A stretch of 57,392 nucleotides of DNA from Helicobacteraceae bacterium (GTDB taxonomy: Bacteria > Campylobacterota > Campylobacteria > Campylobacterales > SZUA-545). Below, in pieces: positions 8,777-17,817 of the stretch. The DNA lies in NCBI GenBank assembly GCA_031268655.1, contig JAIRWX010000006.1:1-57392 (forward strand). Direction: 5' to 3'. Under the pieces are notes generated by a model. That model was not told where the DNA came from and searched no databases. It saw only the letters and a program-made list of their open reading frames with translations. The stretch's first letter is position 1, and each line of letters opens with the position of its first letter. The position numbers and the translations under genes are program-made.

Positions 8777-9256
8777 TCAGACGCTTTTCGTTTGAATATA
8801 TTTCGCCGCGCCGATCGGCACGAGATGATCAATCGGTCCCCCGTGTCGCATGATCGATCGCACCGCGGAGGCGCTGATAAAGGCGTATTTCAACGCGGGC
8901 ATCAGATATATGGTCTCGATATTTGGATCAAGGCTTTCATTGGCGTAGCCCATTTGCAACTCGTATTCAAAATCGCTCACGGCGCGAAGCCCGCGCACCA
9001 GCACGCGGACGTTCTGCTCTTTGGCAAAGCGCACCAAAAGCGTCTCAAAGGGCAAAACCCGTGCGTTTTTTACCTCGGCTACGGCTAAAGAGACCATAGC
9101 CACGCGATCGTCCAGAGAGAACGCGGGGCTTTTATCCGCGCTTTTCGAGACCGCGACAATCACCTCGTCAAACAGCGACGCGGCTCGGTGGATAACGTCC
9201 AGATGCCCGTTGGTAATCGGATCGAACGAACCCGGATATATAGCCCGTTTTTTCAA
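8777..9256 (-). CDS. coaD: Pantetheine-phosphate adenylyltransferase CoaD
   Basis: CoaD transfers AMP from ATP to 4'-phosphopantetheine, the penultimate step of coenzyme A synthesis. The nucleotidyltransferase signature PGSFDPITNGH with the TxGH motif sits at the N-terminus, and an ISASAVRSI segment lies near the C-terminus. I place the start at the TTG at 9256: GAAGG lies eight bases upstream and it gives 159 residues, the usual family length. A longer frame to 9298 adds residues atypical of CoaD. It is the first gene of the tmk-hisS run and is divergent from the envelope locus. Confidence 0.93.
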   Translation of the reverse strand: MKKRAIYPGSFDPITNGHLDVIHRAASLFDEVIVAVSKSADKSPAFSLDDRVAMVSLAVAEVKNARVLPFETLLVRFAKEQNVRVLVRGLRAVSDFEYELQMGYANESLDPNIETIYLMPALKYAFISASAVRSIMRHGGPIDHLVPIGAAKYIQTKSV

Positions 9257-9288
9257 TACAATCGCCTTCAAAGCGTAATAAAGGCGCG

Positions 9289-9294
9289 AGTATA
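9289..9294 (-). promoter_or_regulatory. Candidate -10 element for coaD-tmk-hisS
   Basis: TATACT on the minus strand, about 33 bases before the TTG start of coaD and within the divergent gap to the LtaS-like gene. Promoters in this phylum have a good -10 and a poorly conserved -35, so this is plausible, but it rests on one hexamer. Confidence 0.4.
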
Positions 9295-9390
9295 ACACAA
9301 AACTTTGGCGCGCGACTTGACGGGAGCGGCGCGCTTTCGCAAATCGCTTTTCGATAAACTTGCGCGATTATTTAATTCGGAAGGCGGCGT

Positions 9391-11310
9391 TTGCGCGGTT
9401 TGCTCTCTTTGCTAAAGCCCTTTGCGTTTTTCTGTCTGATTTTCTTTGCCCTTTTTGCGGGTTTAAGAGTCGCATTCGCGGTTTTTTACGCGCCTGAAGC
9501 GATAAACGTTAACGATCTTTGTACGGCGCTTTTGATCGGCGCGAGAATGGATTCTATTGTTATTTGCGCGTTGTCGCTGCCCGTCGTTGTATGGACTATT
9601 GCGTCTAACTGCAAGCCGCAAATCGTTAGCCGATTGTATTTTGCTTTTTGCGCATTTTTATTAACTTTTTTTGAGGTTATATCGGCAGGGTTTCTAGATC
9701 AATACGGCCTACGCCCAAATCATCTGTTTTTTGATTATCTGGATCACCCCAAAGAGATATTTTATATGCTGATTTTTGGCTATCCGATCTTGACGTTGAT
9801 CGGCATTTTATTAACCATATTAGCGGCGTTTACGGGTTATAAAATAGGCTCGATTAAAGCCCGCGCCGCGCCGCTTAAAATCCGCCTGATCGCAACGCCG
9901 ATCGCAATCGTCGTCTTGTCGATCGGCGCTCGCTCCAGTTTTGGCATATCGGCGGCAAATCTCGGCGTTACGATGTTTGGAGCTTCGCAAACGCTTAACG
10001 AGATCGCCTCCAACGGAACATACTCCGCGCTGTACTCGCTCTATCAGCTCGACAAAGAGGTTGATCTAAGCGAATATGGAGCGATGGACGACGAAGAGAT
10101 CTTAGCTCGGACGGGCTTTGGCGCTCGGACGTTTAGCGGCACAACGCCGTCCGATCCGCCAAATATCGTTATCGTCATTTGGGAGAGCATGGGCGCGGAA
10201 TTTATAGGCGCTTTGGGCGGTCTGCCGCTAACGCCGAATTTCGATAATCTTGCCAAAGAGGGTACGCTGTTAACCAATATGTACGCGACGGGAACGCGGA
10301 CGAGCCGAGGTATCGAGGCGATTTTGGCGGGGTTTCTGCCGATTGTCGGCGCGCCCGTTGTAAAACTGCCAAAATCGCAAAACGATTTCTGGACGATCGC
10401 AAACCACCTAAAACCGCTGGGCTACAACTGCGAGTTTTTATACGGCGGCGACGCTAACTTTGACAATATGAGCCGTTTTTTAGGCGGCAACGGCTTCGCG
10501 ATCCGCTCCTATTTCGCGCGCGGCGAAGGTTACGACGGCAGATGGGGCAGCGACGATCTGGCGGTTTTTATGGCGGCAAACCGCGAGTTCGCAAAAGCCG
10601 ACGCGCCGTTTTGCGCCGTTATTTTGACGCTCTCGTCTCATCTGCCGTTCGACTATCCAAACGGCGTTGTCGCGCCGTATAACTCCCCCGCCGCCACGCG
10701 GGAAAACGCGGCGTTGTTCGCGGATTACGCGCTTGGCGAGTTTTTCAAAGCGGCGAAACGAGAGCCGTATTATCAAAATTCGATTTTTTTGATCGTCGCC
10801 GATCACACTATTCAGGTGCGCGGCGGCGATCCCTTTGCGCCGCTTGAAAAATATCGTATCCCCGCGCTCTTTCTGGGCAGAGGGGTTAGCGCGGCGAAAA
10901 ACGAAACGATCGCCTCTCAGGTCGATCTGCCGCCCACGCTAATCGCGCTGATTGGCGACGATCGTCCGCGACCGCCGATCGGGCGCGATCTGTTTGCCGC
11001 CTCCGACGAAAAGGGCGAAGCCGTTATGCAGGCCGGCTCCGCTTTTGCCTATCTCGCGGGCGATACGATAACGATTTTGCGCAGGGGCGGTTTTGAGACG
11101 CAGGCGAGGGTTGACGAGAACGGATCGTACAGCCTAAGGAGGGACTTTGCGCTTGGCGAAGACGGCGAATACATCGGCGCTTTGGAGGACGCAAACGCGA
11201 CAGAGGGGCGAACAATCGACGACGAGCTTGCCCGCGACGCGCTGGCAAGGCTGTTGCTGTCCAATCTGCTTTACCAAAAGCGCCTTCACAGCGCGCGGAT
11301 CGTACAATAA
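9391..11310 (+). CDS. LTA synthase-like membrane sulfatase-fold transferase
   Basis: Probably transfers phosphoglycerol or a similar phospho-group to a surface glycan or lipid on the periplasmic side. About five membrane helices occupy residues 1-170. The periplasmic alkaline-phosphatase-superfamily domain starts at IVIVIWESMG (metal glutamate). It continues with TPNFDNLAKEG, a likely nucleophile threonine in TRTSRG, the SSHLPFDYP loop, and the VADH metal motif. The start is TTG with GGAAGG upstream. It heads a run of eleven co-directional envelope genes, with four bases to the next gene. The substrate cannot be read from sequence; a phosphoethanolamine donor is an alternative. Confidence 0.85.
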   Translation: MRGLLSLLKPFAFFCLIFFALFAGLRVAFAVFYAPEAINVNDLCTALLIGARMDSIVICALSLPVVVWTIASNCKPQIVSRLYFAFCAFLLTFFEVISAGFLDQYGLRPNHLFFDYLDHPKEIFYMLIFGYPILTLIGILLTILAAFTGYKIGSIKARAAPLKIRLIATPIAIVVLSIGARSSFGISAANLGVTMFGASQTLNEIASNGTYSALYSLYQLDKEVDLSEYGAMDDEEILARTGFGARTFSGTTPSDPPNIVIVIWESMGAEFIGALGGLPLTPNFDNLAKEGTLLTNMYATGTRTSRGIEAILAGFLPIVGAPVVKLPKSQNDFWTIANHLKPLGYNCEFLYGGDANFDNMSRFLGGNGFAIRSYFARGEGYDGRWGSDDLAVFMAANREFAKADAPFCAVILTLSSHLPFDYPNGVVAPYNSPAATRENAALFADYALGEFFKAAKREPYYQNSIFLIVADHTIQVRGGDPFAPLEKYRIPALFLGRGVSAAKNETIASQVDLPPTLIALIGDDRPRPPIGRDLFAASDEKGEAVMQAGSAFAYLAGDTITILRRGGFETQARVDENGSYSLRRDFALGEDGEYIGALEDANATEGRTIDDELARDALARLLLSNLLYQKRLHSARIVQ

Positions 11311-11314
11311 CGCT

Positions 11315-13132
11315 ATGAATGCCCGTCTAGCGCTGTTTGCAAAAGCCAACCTGGTTTTCATCTCGGTTCTATTTTGCGCGTTTTTACTGCTCGCAAACGG
11401 ATTTGACGCGGCTTCGCTGATCGTCTCGACGCTGGCGGCGCTATCGACGGCGCTGATGTTTTTTGTCGTACTATGGCTCGTTTGCGCGCTGTTCGGCGCG
11501 TTTCGCCGCGCGGGATTTATGATCGCCGCGACGCTGTTTGCGATCTTCGAGCTTTTGCTGATCGTAGATTTTTTTATATATCGTCTTTATTATACGCATA
11601 TCGACGCTATGATTTTGAACATAGTCTTTTCGCCCGCCGCGTTAAACAATATCGATCTGGGCGTTTATCCATATATCATATTTGCCGTTCTAGCGCTGTT
11701 GATCGCGGCTTTTCAATATCTTCTTTATTGCGTTATACCCTATGATAATAAAGCCAGAAAGATCAATAGACGGATCAATATATTTTTAATCCCGCTTTTT
11801 GTTTTGCTGATCGTTTCAGACAAGTTGATCGTTGGTTTTGCGGGTTTGTATTCGCGCACGGAGATTTTGGATAAGCTGCGCGTTATTCCTTACTATCAAC
11901 CGCTTAGTTTTACGAGGTTTGCTAACAAGTATTTTGGCGTGGAGCCGTCGCCAAGACCGATCGCTCTTATCGGGGAAAACGCAAACTCGCAGCTTGATTA
12001 TCCAAAAAATCCGTTGCGTTTTGACGAGAACTATGACGCGAGCAACATTATGGTTATTATGCTGGACGCGGTAAGATGGGATATGATCGACGAGGAGAGC
12101 GCGCCCGCTATAAACGCGCTAAAGCGAGAATCGATCGTTTTTAACAACCATTTCAGCGGCGGCAACGCGACGAGATTTGGCGTATTTTCGCTATTTTACG
12201 GACTTAACGCGCCCTATTGGTTTGCGTTTTTGAGTAGCCAGCGAAACAGCCTGTTGTTTGACGCTCTGGCATATCGCGGTTTTGATATTCGGATATTTGC
12301 CGCGAGCGATCTGAATTGGCCCGAGTTTCGCCGCACTGTTTTCGCCTCGATCAACGACAAAATCATAGACAATTTTGAAGGTCCTCCATATCAAAGGGAT
12401 TATCAGGCGAACGAAGAGGTTTTAAGGTGGCTTGATCAAAATCTTACCGAGCCGTTTTTTGCTTTTATTTTTTACGACGCGCCGCACCAATTTAGCTATC
12501 CGCAAACGCATAGCAAATTTAAGCCAGACGGCGAAGGCGATAAAAATTATCTCACGCTTGGCGCTAGCCAGCGCGATATACTATTTAATCAATATAAAAA
12601 CGCGATCTATTACGACGATTTTCTGATCGCGCAGATTATTGCAAGGCTAAAGACAAGCGGCGCGTTTGAGCGCACAAAAATTATTATCGCCGCCGATCAC
12701 GGCGAAGAGTTTTATGAAAGCGGCGGCTTCGGACATAATCACGCCTTTAGCGTTCAGCAGACAAAGCCTCTGTTTTTTATGCGCCTGCCTAATCAAGAGC
12801 CGCGAACGATTAACGATCTAACCAGCCACGTCGATTTTGTTCCTACCGCTATGCGTTGGCTGGGCGTTCAAAATTCGACGGACGATTACGCGAATGGCGA
12901 CGATCTGTTTCACCCAAAACAGCGGCGCGAATATGCGGTGATCGGCGCTTGGAATTTTAACGCTATCGTAGAAAATAATCAAACGCTTGTTTTCTCCGCG
13001 CACCCCGATCCTATAAACGGCGTTCGCGTTTTTGATACGGATAGCTACAAGCCGTTGCCAAATTCGGCGCTAGGCGATCACAGCCAAGGCGTTTTGCGCG
13101 TAATGAACGAAAACAGAAAGTTTTATAAGTAG
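11315..13132 (+). CDS. YejM/PbgA-like inner membrane sulfatase-fold protein
   Basis: Five or so N-terminal membrane helices (residues 1-195) carry a periplasmic sulfatase-fold domain. The features NIMVIMLDAVRWD, HFSGGNATRFGVFSLFYG and the IIAADHGEEFY metal loop resemble YejM/PbgA, an enterobacterial regulator of lipopolysaccharide synthesis. The threonine in GNATR sits at the nucleophile position, so catalysis is possible. I use the ATG at 11315 (605 residues), just after the previous stop, rather than an upstream start inside that gene. Its role here is inferred only from the envelope-locus context. The next gene starts directly after its stop. Confidence 0.8.
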   Translation: MNARLALFAKANLVFISVLFCAFLLLANGFDAASLIVSTLAALSTALMFFVVLWLVCALFGAFRRAGFMIAATLFAIFELLLIVDFFIYRLYYTHIDAMILNIVFSPAALNNIDLGVYPYIIFAVLALLIAAFQYLLYCVIPYDNKARKINRRINIFLIPLFVLLIVSDKLIVGFAGLYSRTEILDKLRVIPYYQPLSFTRFANKYFGVEPSPRPIALIGENANSQLDYPKNPLRFDENYDASNIMVIMLDAVRWDMIDEESAPAINALKRESIVFNNHFSGGNATRFGVFSLFYGLNAPYWFAFLSSQRNSLLFDALAYRGFDIRIFAASDLNWPEFRRTVFASINDKIIDNFEGPPYQRDYQANEEVLRWLDQNLTEPFFAFIFYDAPHQFSYPQTHSKFKPDGEGDKNYLTLGASQRDILFNQYKNAIYYDDFLIAQIIARLKTSGAFERTKIIIAADHGEEFYESGGFGHNHAFSVQQTKPLFFMRLPNQEPRTINDLTSHVDFVPTAMRWLGVQNSTDDYANGDDLFHPKQRREYAVIGAWNFNAIVENNQTLVFSAHPDPINGVRVFDTDSYKPLPNSALGDHSQGVLRVMNENRKFYK

Positions 13133-14164
13133 ATGAGATTTTTTCATCTTGTTAATGTACGTTGGTATAACGCGACGGCGTGGTATGCGTTAAATCTTTG
13201 CAGGTTGCTGCAAAAAGCCGGATTTGAAACGGTCGCGGGCGTGTTGCCCGACACAAAAACGGCGCAAACGGCTAGGGCGATGGGCATAAGAACCTACGAG
13301 GATAAGTTTAACGCCGTAAACCCGATCGGCGCGGCGATTCGTCTTAACGCTTTTTTGCGCGATTTCGCGCCCGACGTTGTAACGGCGCATAGAGGGGAGT
13401 TTTTCTGGTTTTTGGCGCTTAAGCGTTTTTTTGGCGCGCGCTGGAAACTTTTGCGCGTTCGTGGCGATCGGCGCGTAACAAAAGCAAGCGCTATTAACCG
13501 CTTTTTACACAACAGGTGCGCCGATCATATTATCGTAAGCGGCGAATGGATTAAAGCCAGTCTGATCGATCGCTTGAAAACGCAAAGCGACAAAATCAGC
13601 GTGATTTACGGCGGCGTGGATACGCAAAAATTTGCTTTTGATAAATCGGGCAGGGAGCGCGTAAGAAACGAGTTTGGCTTTGCAAAAGAGGATATAGTCG
13701 TCGGGCTGGTTGGACGATACGGCGAGGTTAAAGGGCATAAATACCTGATCGACGCGCTGGCTATATTGCGACAAAGCGACAAACGCTATAAACTGCTATT
13801 GGTTACCGATAGCGCCGATCTGAATATCGCCGATCTGCAAAGCTATATCGACGATCGCGGGTTGAAAGCGGCTGCTTTTATAACCGGTTTTCGCGCCGAT
13901 ATTACCGCCTGCGTTAGCGCTTTTGATATAGGCGCGATCGCTTCGTTAGGCAGCGAAGCTATATGCCGCGCCGCGTTTGAAATAATGGCGATTGGCGTTC
14001 CTCTTATCGCCACGGCGGTCGGAACGTTGCCGGAAATTATTTCAAGTCTTGCGCCGCCGAATAACGCGGCGGCGCTTGCCGATAAGATCAAAAACCGCGA
14101 CGGCGGTATCCGCATTTTTAGCGACGAAGCGTTTTTAAGCTCGTATTTGGAGATTGTTAAATGA
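13133..14164 (+). CDS. Glycosyltransferase family 4
   Basis: A cytosolic-face GT-B transferase adding a sugar to an envelope glycan. The 343-residue protein has an N-terminal Rossmann domain (FHLVNVRWYN) and a C-terminal donor-binding domain with GLVGRYGEVKGHKYLIDAL. The ExxxxxxxE motif lies in SEAICRAAFEIM, followed by ATAVGTLPEII, as in GT4. The start codon is immediately after the YejM-like stop. Its own stop overlaps the next start (ATGA). Donor and acceptor are unknown. Confidence 0.85.
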   Translation: MRFFHLVNVRWYNATAWYALNLCRLLQKAGFETVAGVLPDTKTAQTARAMGIRTYEDKFNAVNPIGAAIRLNAFLRDFAPDVVTAHRGEFFWFLALKRFFGARWKLLRVRGDRRVTKASAINRFLHNRCADHIIVSGEWIKASLIDRLKTQSDKISVIYGGVDTQKFAFDKSGRERVRNEFGFAKEDIVVGLVGRYGEVKGHKYLIDALAILRQSDKRYKLLLVTDSADLNIADLQSYIDDRGLKAAAFITGFRADITACVSAFDIGAIASLGSEAICRAAFEIMAIGVPLIATAVGTLPEIISSLAPPNNAAALADKIKNRDGGIRIFSDEAFLSSYLEIVK

Positions 14165-14985
14165 TTGAAAAAACGCTTTTGAGCGTCGCGGTTATTACCT
14201 TTAACGAGGAAGAAAATCTAGCGCGAACGCTAAAGGCGGTTAAACCTCTTGCGGACGAAATTATTGTAGTGGATTCGCATTCGACCGATCGCACAAGAGA
14301 GATCGCGTTGAATTATGGCGCGAAAGTTTTTGACGAGGATTGGAAGGGGCATATAGCGCAAAAAAACTCGGCGCTGGAAAAATGCGTAGGCAAATGGATA
14401 TTTTCAATCGATGCGGACGAGGTCTTAAGCGCCGAACTTGCTAAGGCTATCGCGCAAGCGATCGCTGGCGAAAACGCGGAAGGTTTTATAATAAGCCGCA
14501 AAAGCGTATATCTTGGCAAAACGTTAAATTATATGTGGCGACCCGATCGCCATTTACGGCTTGTAAAACGCGACGCAAAACCGCGCTGGAGCGGTTATAA
14601 TCCGCACGATATATTAACAATCGAGGGCAAAACGGCGCCGCTGAAAGGCGACCTGATTCACTATTCGTATAAAGACCTGAGCGATCATTGGCGTCGGTTA
14701 ATAGTATATGCGCGTTTAGCGGCTGAATCCTACGCGCAAAAAGGCAGACGCTTTTCGCTGTTTAGATTACTTTTTAATCCGCTTTGGGGTATAATAAAAA
14801 CTTATATTTTTCGCTTGGGTTTTCTCGATGGCATACAGGGTTTGTTAGCGGCTTTTAGCAAGGGGGTTTATATCTTTTTGAAATACGCCTTTTTGTTTGA
14901 ACTGCAACTTGCGAGCAAAAAAACGTCCGACAAGAATAAAGACGCAAAAAGATCGAATAATGGTTATCGTAAGGAGAGCGCTTGA
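14161..14985 (+). CDS. GT2 glycosyltransferase, WaaE/LgtF-like
   Basis: A GT-A fold family 2 enzyme of the lipopolysaccharide inner-core glucosyltransferase type (LgtF/WaaE). Motifs seen are VAVITFNEEENL at the N-terminus, IIVVDSHSTDRT, and the metal-binding SIDADEVLS (DxD). The RPDRHLRLVKR and HDILTIEG segments recall the same subfamily. The C-terminus is basic and could associate with the membrane. Its start overlaps the previous gene by four bases, and its stop overlaps a TTG start of the next. Beta-glucosyl or heptosyl acceptor activity is inference. Confidence 0.82.
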   Translation: MIEKTLLSVAVITFNEEENLARTLKAVKPLADEIIVVDSHSTDRTREIALNYGAKVFDEDWKGHIAQKNSALEKCVGKWIFSIDADEVLSAELAKAIAQAIAGENAEGFIISRKSVYLGKTLNYMWRPDRHLRLVKRDAKPRWSGYNPHDILTIEGKTAPLKGDLIHYSYKDLSDHWRRLIVYARLAAESYAQKGRRFSLFRLLFNPLWGIIKTYIFRLGFLDGIQGLLAAFSKGVYIFLKYAFLFELQLASKKTSDKNKDAKRSNNGYRKESA

Positions 14986-15824
14986 CGCTCGTTTCAATTA
15001 TAATTCCCACCTATAAGCGCCAGAATCTTTTGCAAAGAGCGATCAAATCGGCGTTAAGTCAAACATATAAAAATATTGAAGTTCTGGTATGCGACGACGA
15101 GAAAAGCGCCGCAACAAAAGCGATTGCAGAATCGATCGCAAAAAATGACAATCGCCTGCGTTACCTTGAGAACGTTAGAACAAAAGGGGTAAGCGGCGCT
15201 AGAAATACCGGAATTTACGCCGCCAAGGGGGAGTATTGCATCTTTTTGGACGACGACGACGAGATGCTATTCGACGCAATCGAAGCGCTCGCAAATAACG
15301 TTCCTGAAGAGGCTGCGTTTGGCTGCGGCTGGCGAAATTTCTGCGATCGAAACGGCAAAACAGAGATTCACAAACATATCGCCGAAATAGATTTTGATTT
15401 TTTGGTAAAGCGCGGATCGTGCGCGTCCGGTCCCGCTATGTTTGTTCAAACATCGCGCCTTAAGACGATCGGCGGTTTTGACGAAGCTGTCTCGGTAACC
15501 GAGGACTACGATTTGAGTCTGCGTTTGACTAAACGTTTCGGCGCGGCGATAGAGATCGAAAAAGTTACGATAAATTATTATATACACGACGGTGACAGAT
15601 TGAGCGCGAACGGACTTAAGCTCTATAAAGGCAAGCGATCTATCATTCTTAAACACGGTAAAGACTTCGGTAAGAGAGCAAGAGCGTTATACCTCTACCG
15701 AACGCGAAGAAACTACTATGGAATCAATCCGAGAAGAGCTTTTGCCTGGTTGCCGCTAGGCAAAGCTATCGACGAACTTCGCCGCTATATTAAACGCAAA
15801 TACTTCAGCCGCAAAAACAAATGA
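14982..15824 (+). CDS. GT2 glycosyltransferase, tandem copy 1
   Basis: A GT-A family 2 transferase: VSIIIPTYKRQNLL, ALSQTYKNIEVLVCDD, GARNTGIYAAKGEY, then the DxD-containing FLDDDDEML. The 280-residue protein starts with TTG overlapping the previous TGA, with AAGGAG upstream. The first 67 or so codons are nearly identical at the DNA level to the next gene, while the rest is only moderately similar. The shared part holds the nucleotide-sugar binding region. The divergent part includes the acceptor side, so the pair probably uses one donor class on different acceptors. Confidence 0.85.
   Translation: MTLVSIIIPTYKRQNLLQRAIKSALSQTYKNIEVLVCDDEKSAATKAIAESIAKNDNRLRYLENVRTKGVSGARNTGIYAAKGEYCIFLDDDDEMLFDAIEALANNVPEEAAFGCGWRNFCDRNGKTEIHKHIAEIDFDFLVKRGSCASGPAMFVQTSRLKTIGGFDEAVSVTEDYDLSLRLTKRFGAAIEIEKVTINYYIHDGDRLSANGLKLYKGKRSIILKHGKDFGKRARALYLYRTRRNYYGINPRRAFAWLPLGKAIDELRRYIKRKYFSRKNK
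14987..15187 (+). repeat. 201-bp near-identical direct repeat, copy A
   Basis: This segment matches 15835-16035 with four mismatches that I can count (three change an amino acid: I/V, V/I and T/I). Past the end, similarity falls sharply to the level of diverged paralogues. It spans the 5' end of the first tandem GT2 gene. Confidence 0.9.
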
Positions 15825-16669
15825 ACGACGCGCCGCTCGTTTCAATTATAATTCCCACCTATAAGCGCCAGAATCTTTTGCAAAGAGCGGTCAAATCGGC
15901 GTTAAGTCAAACATATAAAAATATTGAAGTTCTGATATGCGACGACGAGAAAAGCGCCGCAACAAAAGCGATTGCAGAATCGATCGCAAAAAATGACAAT
16001 CGCCTGCGTTACCTTGAAAACGTTAGAATAAAAGGCGCGTGCGGCGCCAGGAATACCGGAATTTATGCGGCGCAAGGAGAAATTGTCGCGCTGTTTGACG
16101 ATGACGACGAGATATTAAGCGGCGCGATAGAATCGTTTATAAATCTCGATCTGTACGGGCGCGCTTTTGCCTACGCTTGGCACAACAGAATCTACGAAAA
16201 CGGCAAAATAAAACTTTCTAATAATCCTTCTGATATTGATTATGAAAAATTGGCAAAAGCGGGACAAAATATCGCAAACTCTATGCTATGCGTCGCCAGA
16301 GGAAATCTTGTAGCGATCGGCGGCTTTGACGAAACGTTAAGCGCCTGCCAGGATTACGATCTCTGCCTTAGACTTACAAAGCGCTTTGGAAGCGCCGTTC
16401 TTGCGCCAAACGCGCTATTTAACTACTATTCGGCAAAAAGTTACGAGCGAATATCCAACAGCGCGGATAAAAAATATCGCGGCATGCGCAAGATCGCCTT
16501 AAAACACTCCCGCGAGTTTCCTAAACAATATCGCGCAAAATATCTGTACAAAGTCCGTAAATACCTCTACGGAGCTCATTTGGGACGCGCCTTTGCATGG
16601 TTGCCGCTAAAAGAGGCGCTAAAAGAGCTAAAACATTTCATTAAACACAAAATCAAAAGCGCCGTTTAA
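15821..16669 (+). CDS. GT2 glycosyltransferase, tandem copy 2
   Basis: Paralogue of the preceding gene (282 residues) with the same GT2 motifs: VSIIIPTYKRQNLL, GARNTGIYAAQGEI and the DxD in LFDDDDEIL. The C-terminal halves share the YDLCLRLTKRFG-type and AFAWLPL segments, so they are true duplicates that diverged. The first 201 bases of shared coding sequence are nearly identical, implying recent gene conversion or a recombined duplication. The ATGA overlaps the previous stop. The donor sugar is unknown. Recombination between copies would delete one gene and make a hybrid. Confidence 0.85.
   Translation: MNDAPLVSIIIPTYKRQNLLQRAVKSALSQTYKNIEVLICDDEKSAATKAIAESIAKNDNRLRYLENVRIKGACGARNTGIYAAQGEIVALFDDDDEILSGAIESFINLDLYGRAFAYAWHNRIYENGKIKLSNNPSDIDYEKLAKAGQNIANSMLCVARGNLVAIGGFDETLSACQDYDLCLRLTKRFGSAVLAPNALFNYYSAKSYERISNSADKKYRGMRKIALKHSREFPKQYRAKYLYKVRKYLYGAHLGRAFAWLPLKEALKELKHFIKHKIKSAV
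15835..16035 (+). repeat. 201-bp near-identical direct repeat, copy B
   Basis: Second copy of the repeat at 14987-15187, offset by 848 bases in the same orientation. Homologous recombination between the copies would excise 848 bases, fusing the 5' end of copy 1 to the body of copy 2. Because the segments align codon for codon, the fusion would stay in frame. Confidence 0.9.
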
Positions 16670-17796
16670 TGAACATTCTGTATATATCATGCAAAAAGAG
16701 TTGGGGCGGCGTAGCAAGCTGGATGGTAAAAACCGCTGAAGCTTTGGAACAAAGAGGACATAAAGTATTTATTCTCTCGGCGCGCCATTCGTTTTTTACG
16801 CAAAACGCGCCTAAAAGTTTGCGTTTGATCCCTTGGAATTTCGGCGTCGATTACAGCCTAGTTACAATTTTTTATATAATTTATTTAATAAAAAAACACC
16901 GCGTTAATATCGTGGTTACAAATATCGAAAAAGAGATCGCGTGCGGAGGAATCGCCGCAAAAATTTGCGACGTTCCAAACATTCGCCGCGTCGGGCGGCA
17001 CGATGATTTCAACGACGCTAAACCCAAAATCCGTTTCAGACACGAACGTTTCGTTACGACAAGCGTCGCCCCGTGCGGCGCCGTTTGGCGCGAGGCGCTT
17101 TCGCATTCGCCGTGGTTGAGCGATTACCCTTTTACTACGATCTACAACGGACGCGATCCCGTCCGATCTGATTCCAAATCCGTCGCCGCTTTGCGCGAGT
17201 CGTGGGGAATCGACAAGACGACGATTGCGATAGGAACGACCTCGCGGCTTAACGGCGAAAAAAGAATCGATCTGATCATCGGCGCGTATGTCGCCGCTTT
17301 GCCCAAAATTCGCGCCCCTTCGGCGCTTGTTATATGCGGAAGCGGCAAAATGGAGACGAGTCTAAAAGCGTTTTGCGCCTCTTTGGGCGCGGCAAATCAT
17401 ATTTATTTTGTCGGCTTTACGACAAATCCTCAGCTTGCGGCTTCGGCTTACGATATCGCTTTAAGCGCCGCGGATAATGAAGGTTTTCCTAACTCGGTAG
17501 TGGAGTATATGGCGCAGGGTTGCGCTACAATCGCCGTCGATACGGGAGGGGTAAAAGAGATTGTAATCGATCGCGAGAATGGTCTTCTGATAGACAAAGG
17601 GGATGAAAAAGCGTTGACGGATAAAATCATTATGCTTGCAAACGATGCGGCGCTGCGAAAAAAACTTGGTAAAGCGGCGCAAAAGCGCGTAATGGAAAGT
17701 TTTAGCGAGGCGACGATGATCGATCGGTTTGAAGCCTTTTATCAGGAAGCGGCTACGGCAAGCAGGAGTAAAAAATCTCCGCAAAAACGCGATTAA
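16669..17796 (+). CDS. Glycosyltransferase family 4
   Basis: A GT-B transferase of 375 residues. The N-terminal ISCKKSWGGVASWM segment resembles the glycine-rich acceptor-side loop of GT4 enzymes. The donor domain has GTTSRLNGEKRIDLI, GSGKMETSLK, and the ExxxxxxxE motif in EGFPNSVVEYMAQG, followed by VDTGGVKEIV. The ATG overlaps the preceding TAA by one base (TAATG). The tail is basic (SRSKKSPQKR), which may help membrane binding. Specificity is unknown. Confidence 0.85.
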   Translation: MNILYISCKKSWGGVASWMVKTAEALEQRGHKVFILSARHSFFTQNAPKSLRLIPWNFGVDYSLVTIFYIIYLIKKHRVNIVVTNIEKEIACGGIAAKICDVPNIRRVGRHDDFNDAKPKIRFRHERFVTTSVAPCGAVWREALSHSPWLSDYPFTTIYNGRDPVRSDSKSVAALRESWGIDKTTIAIGTTSRLNGEKRIDLIIGAYVAALPKIRAPSALVICGSGKMETSLKAFCASLGAANHIYFVGFTTNPQLAASAYDIALSAADNEGFPNSVVEYMAQGCATIAVDTGGVKEIVIDRENGLLIDKGDEKALTDKIIMLANDAALRKKLGKAAQKRVMESFSEATMIDRFEAFYQEAATASRSKKSPQKRD

Positions 17797-17817
17797 CATT
17801 CAGCAGGGAAATAGATA

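Noticed and set aside
9306-9320. Sigma-54-like TGGCGCG-N4-TTGA before the LtaS-like gene
   Set aside because: Spacing fits but the -12 GC is GA. The gene can be read from another promoter.
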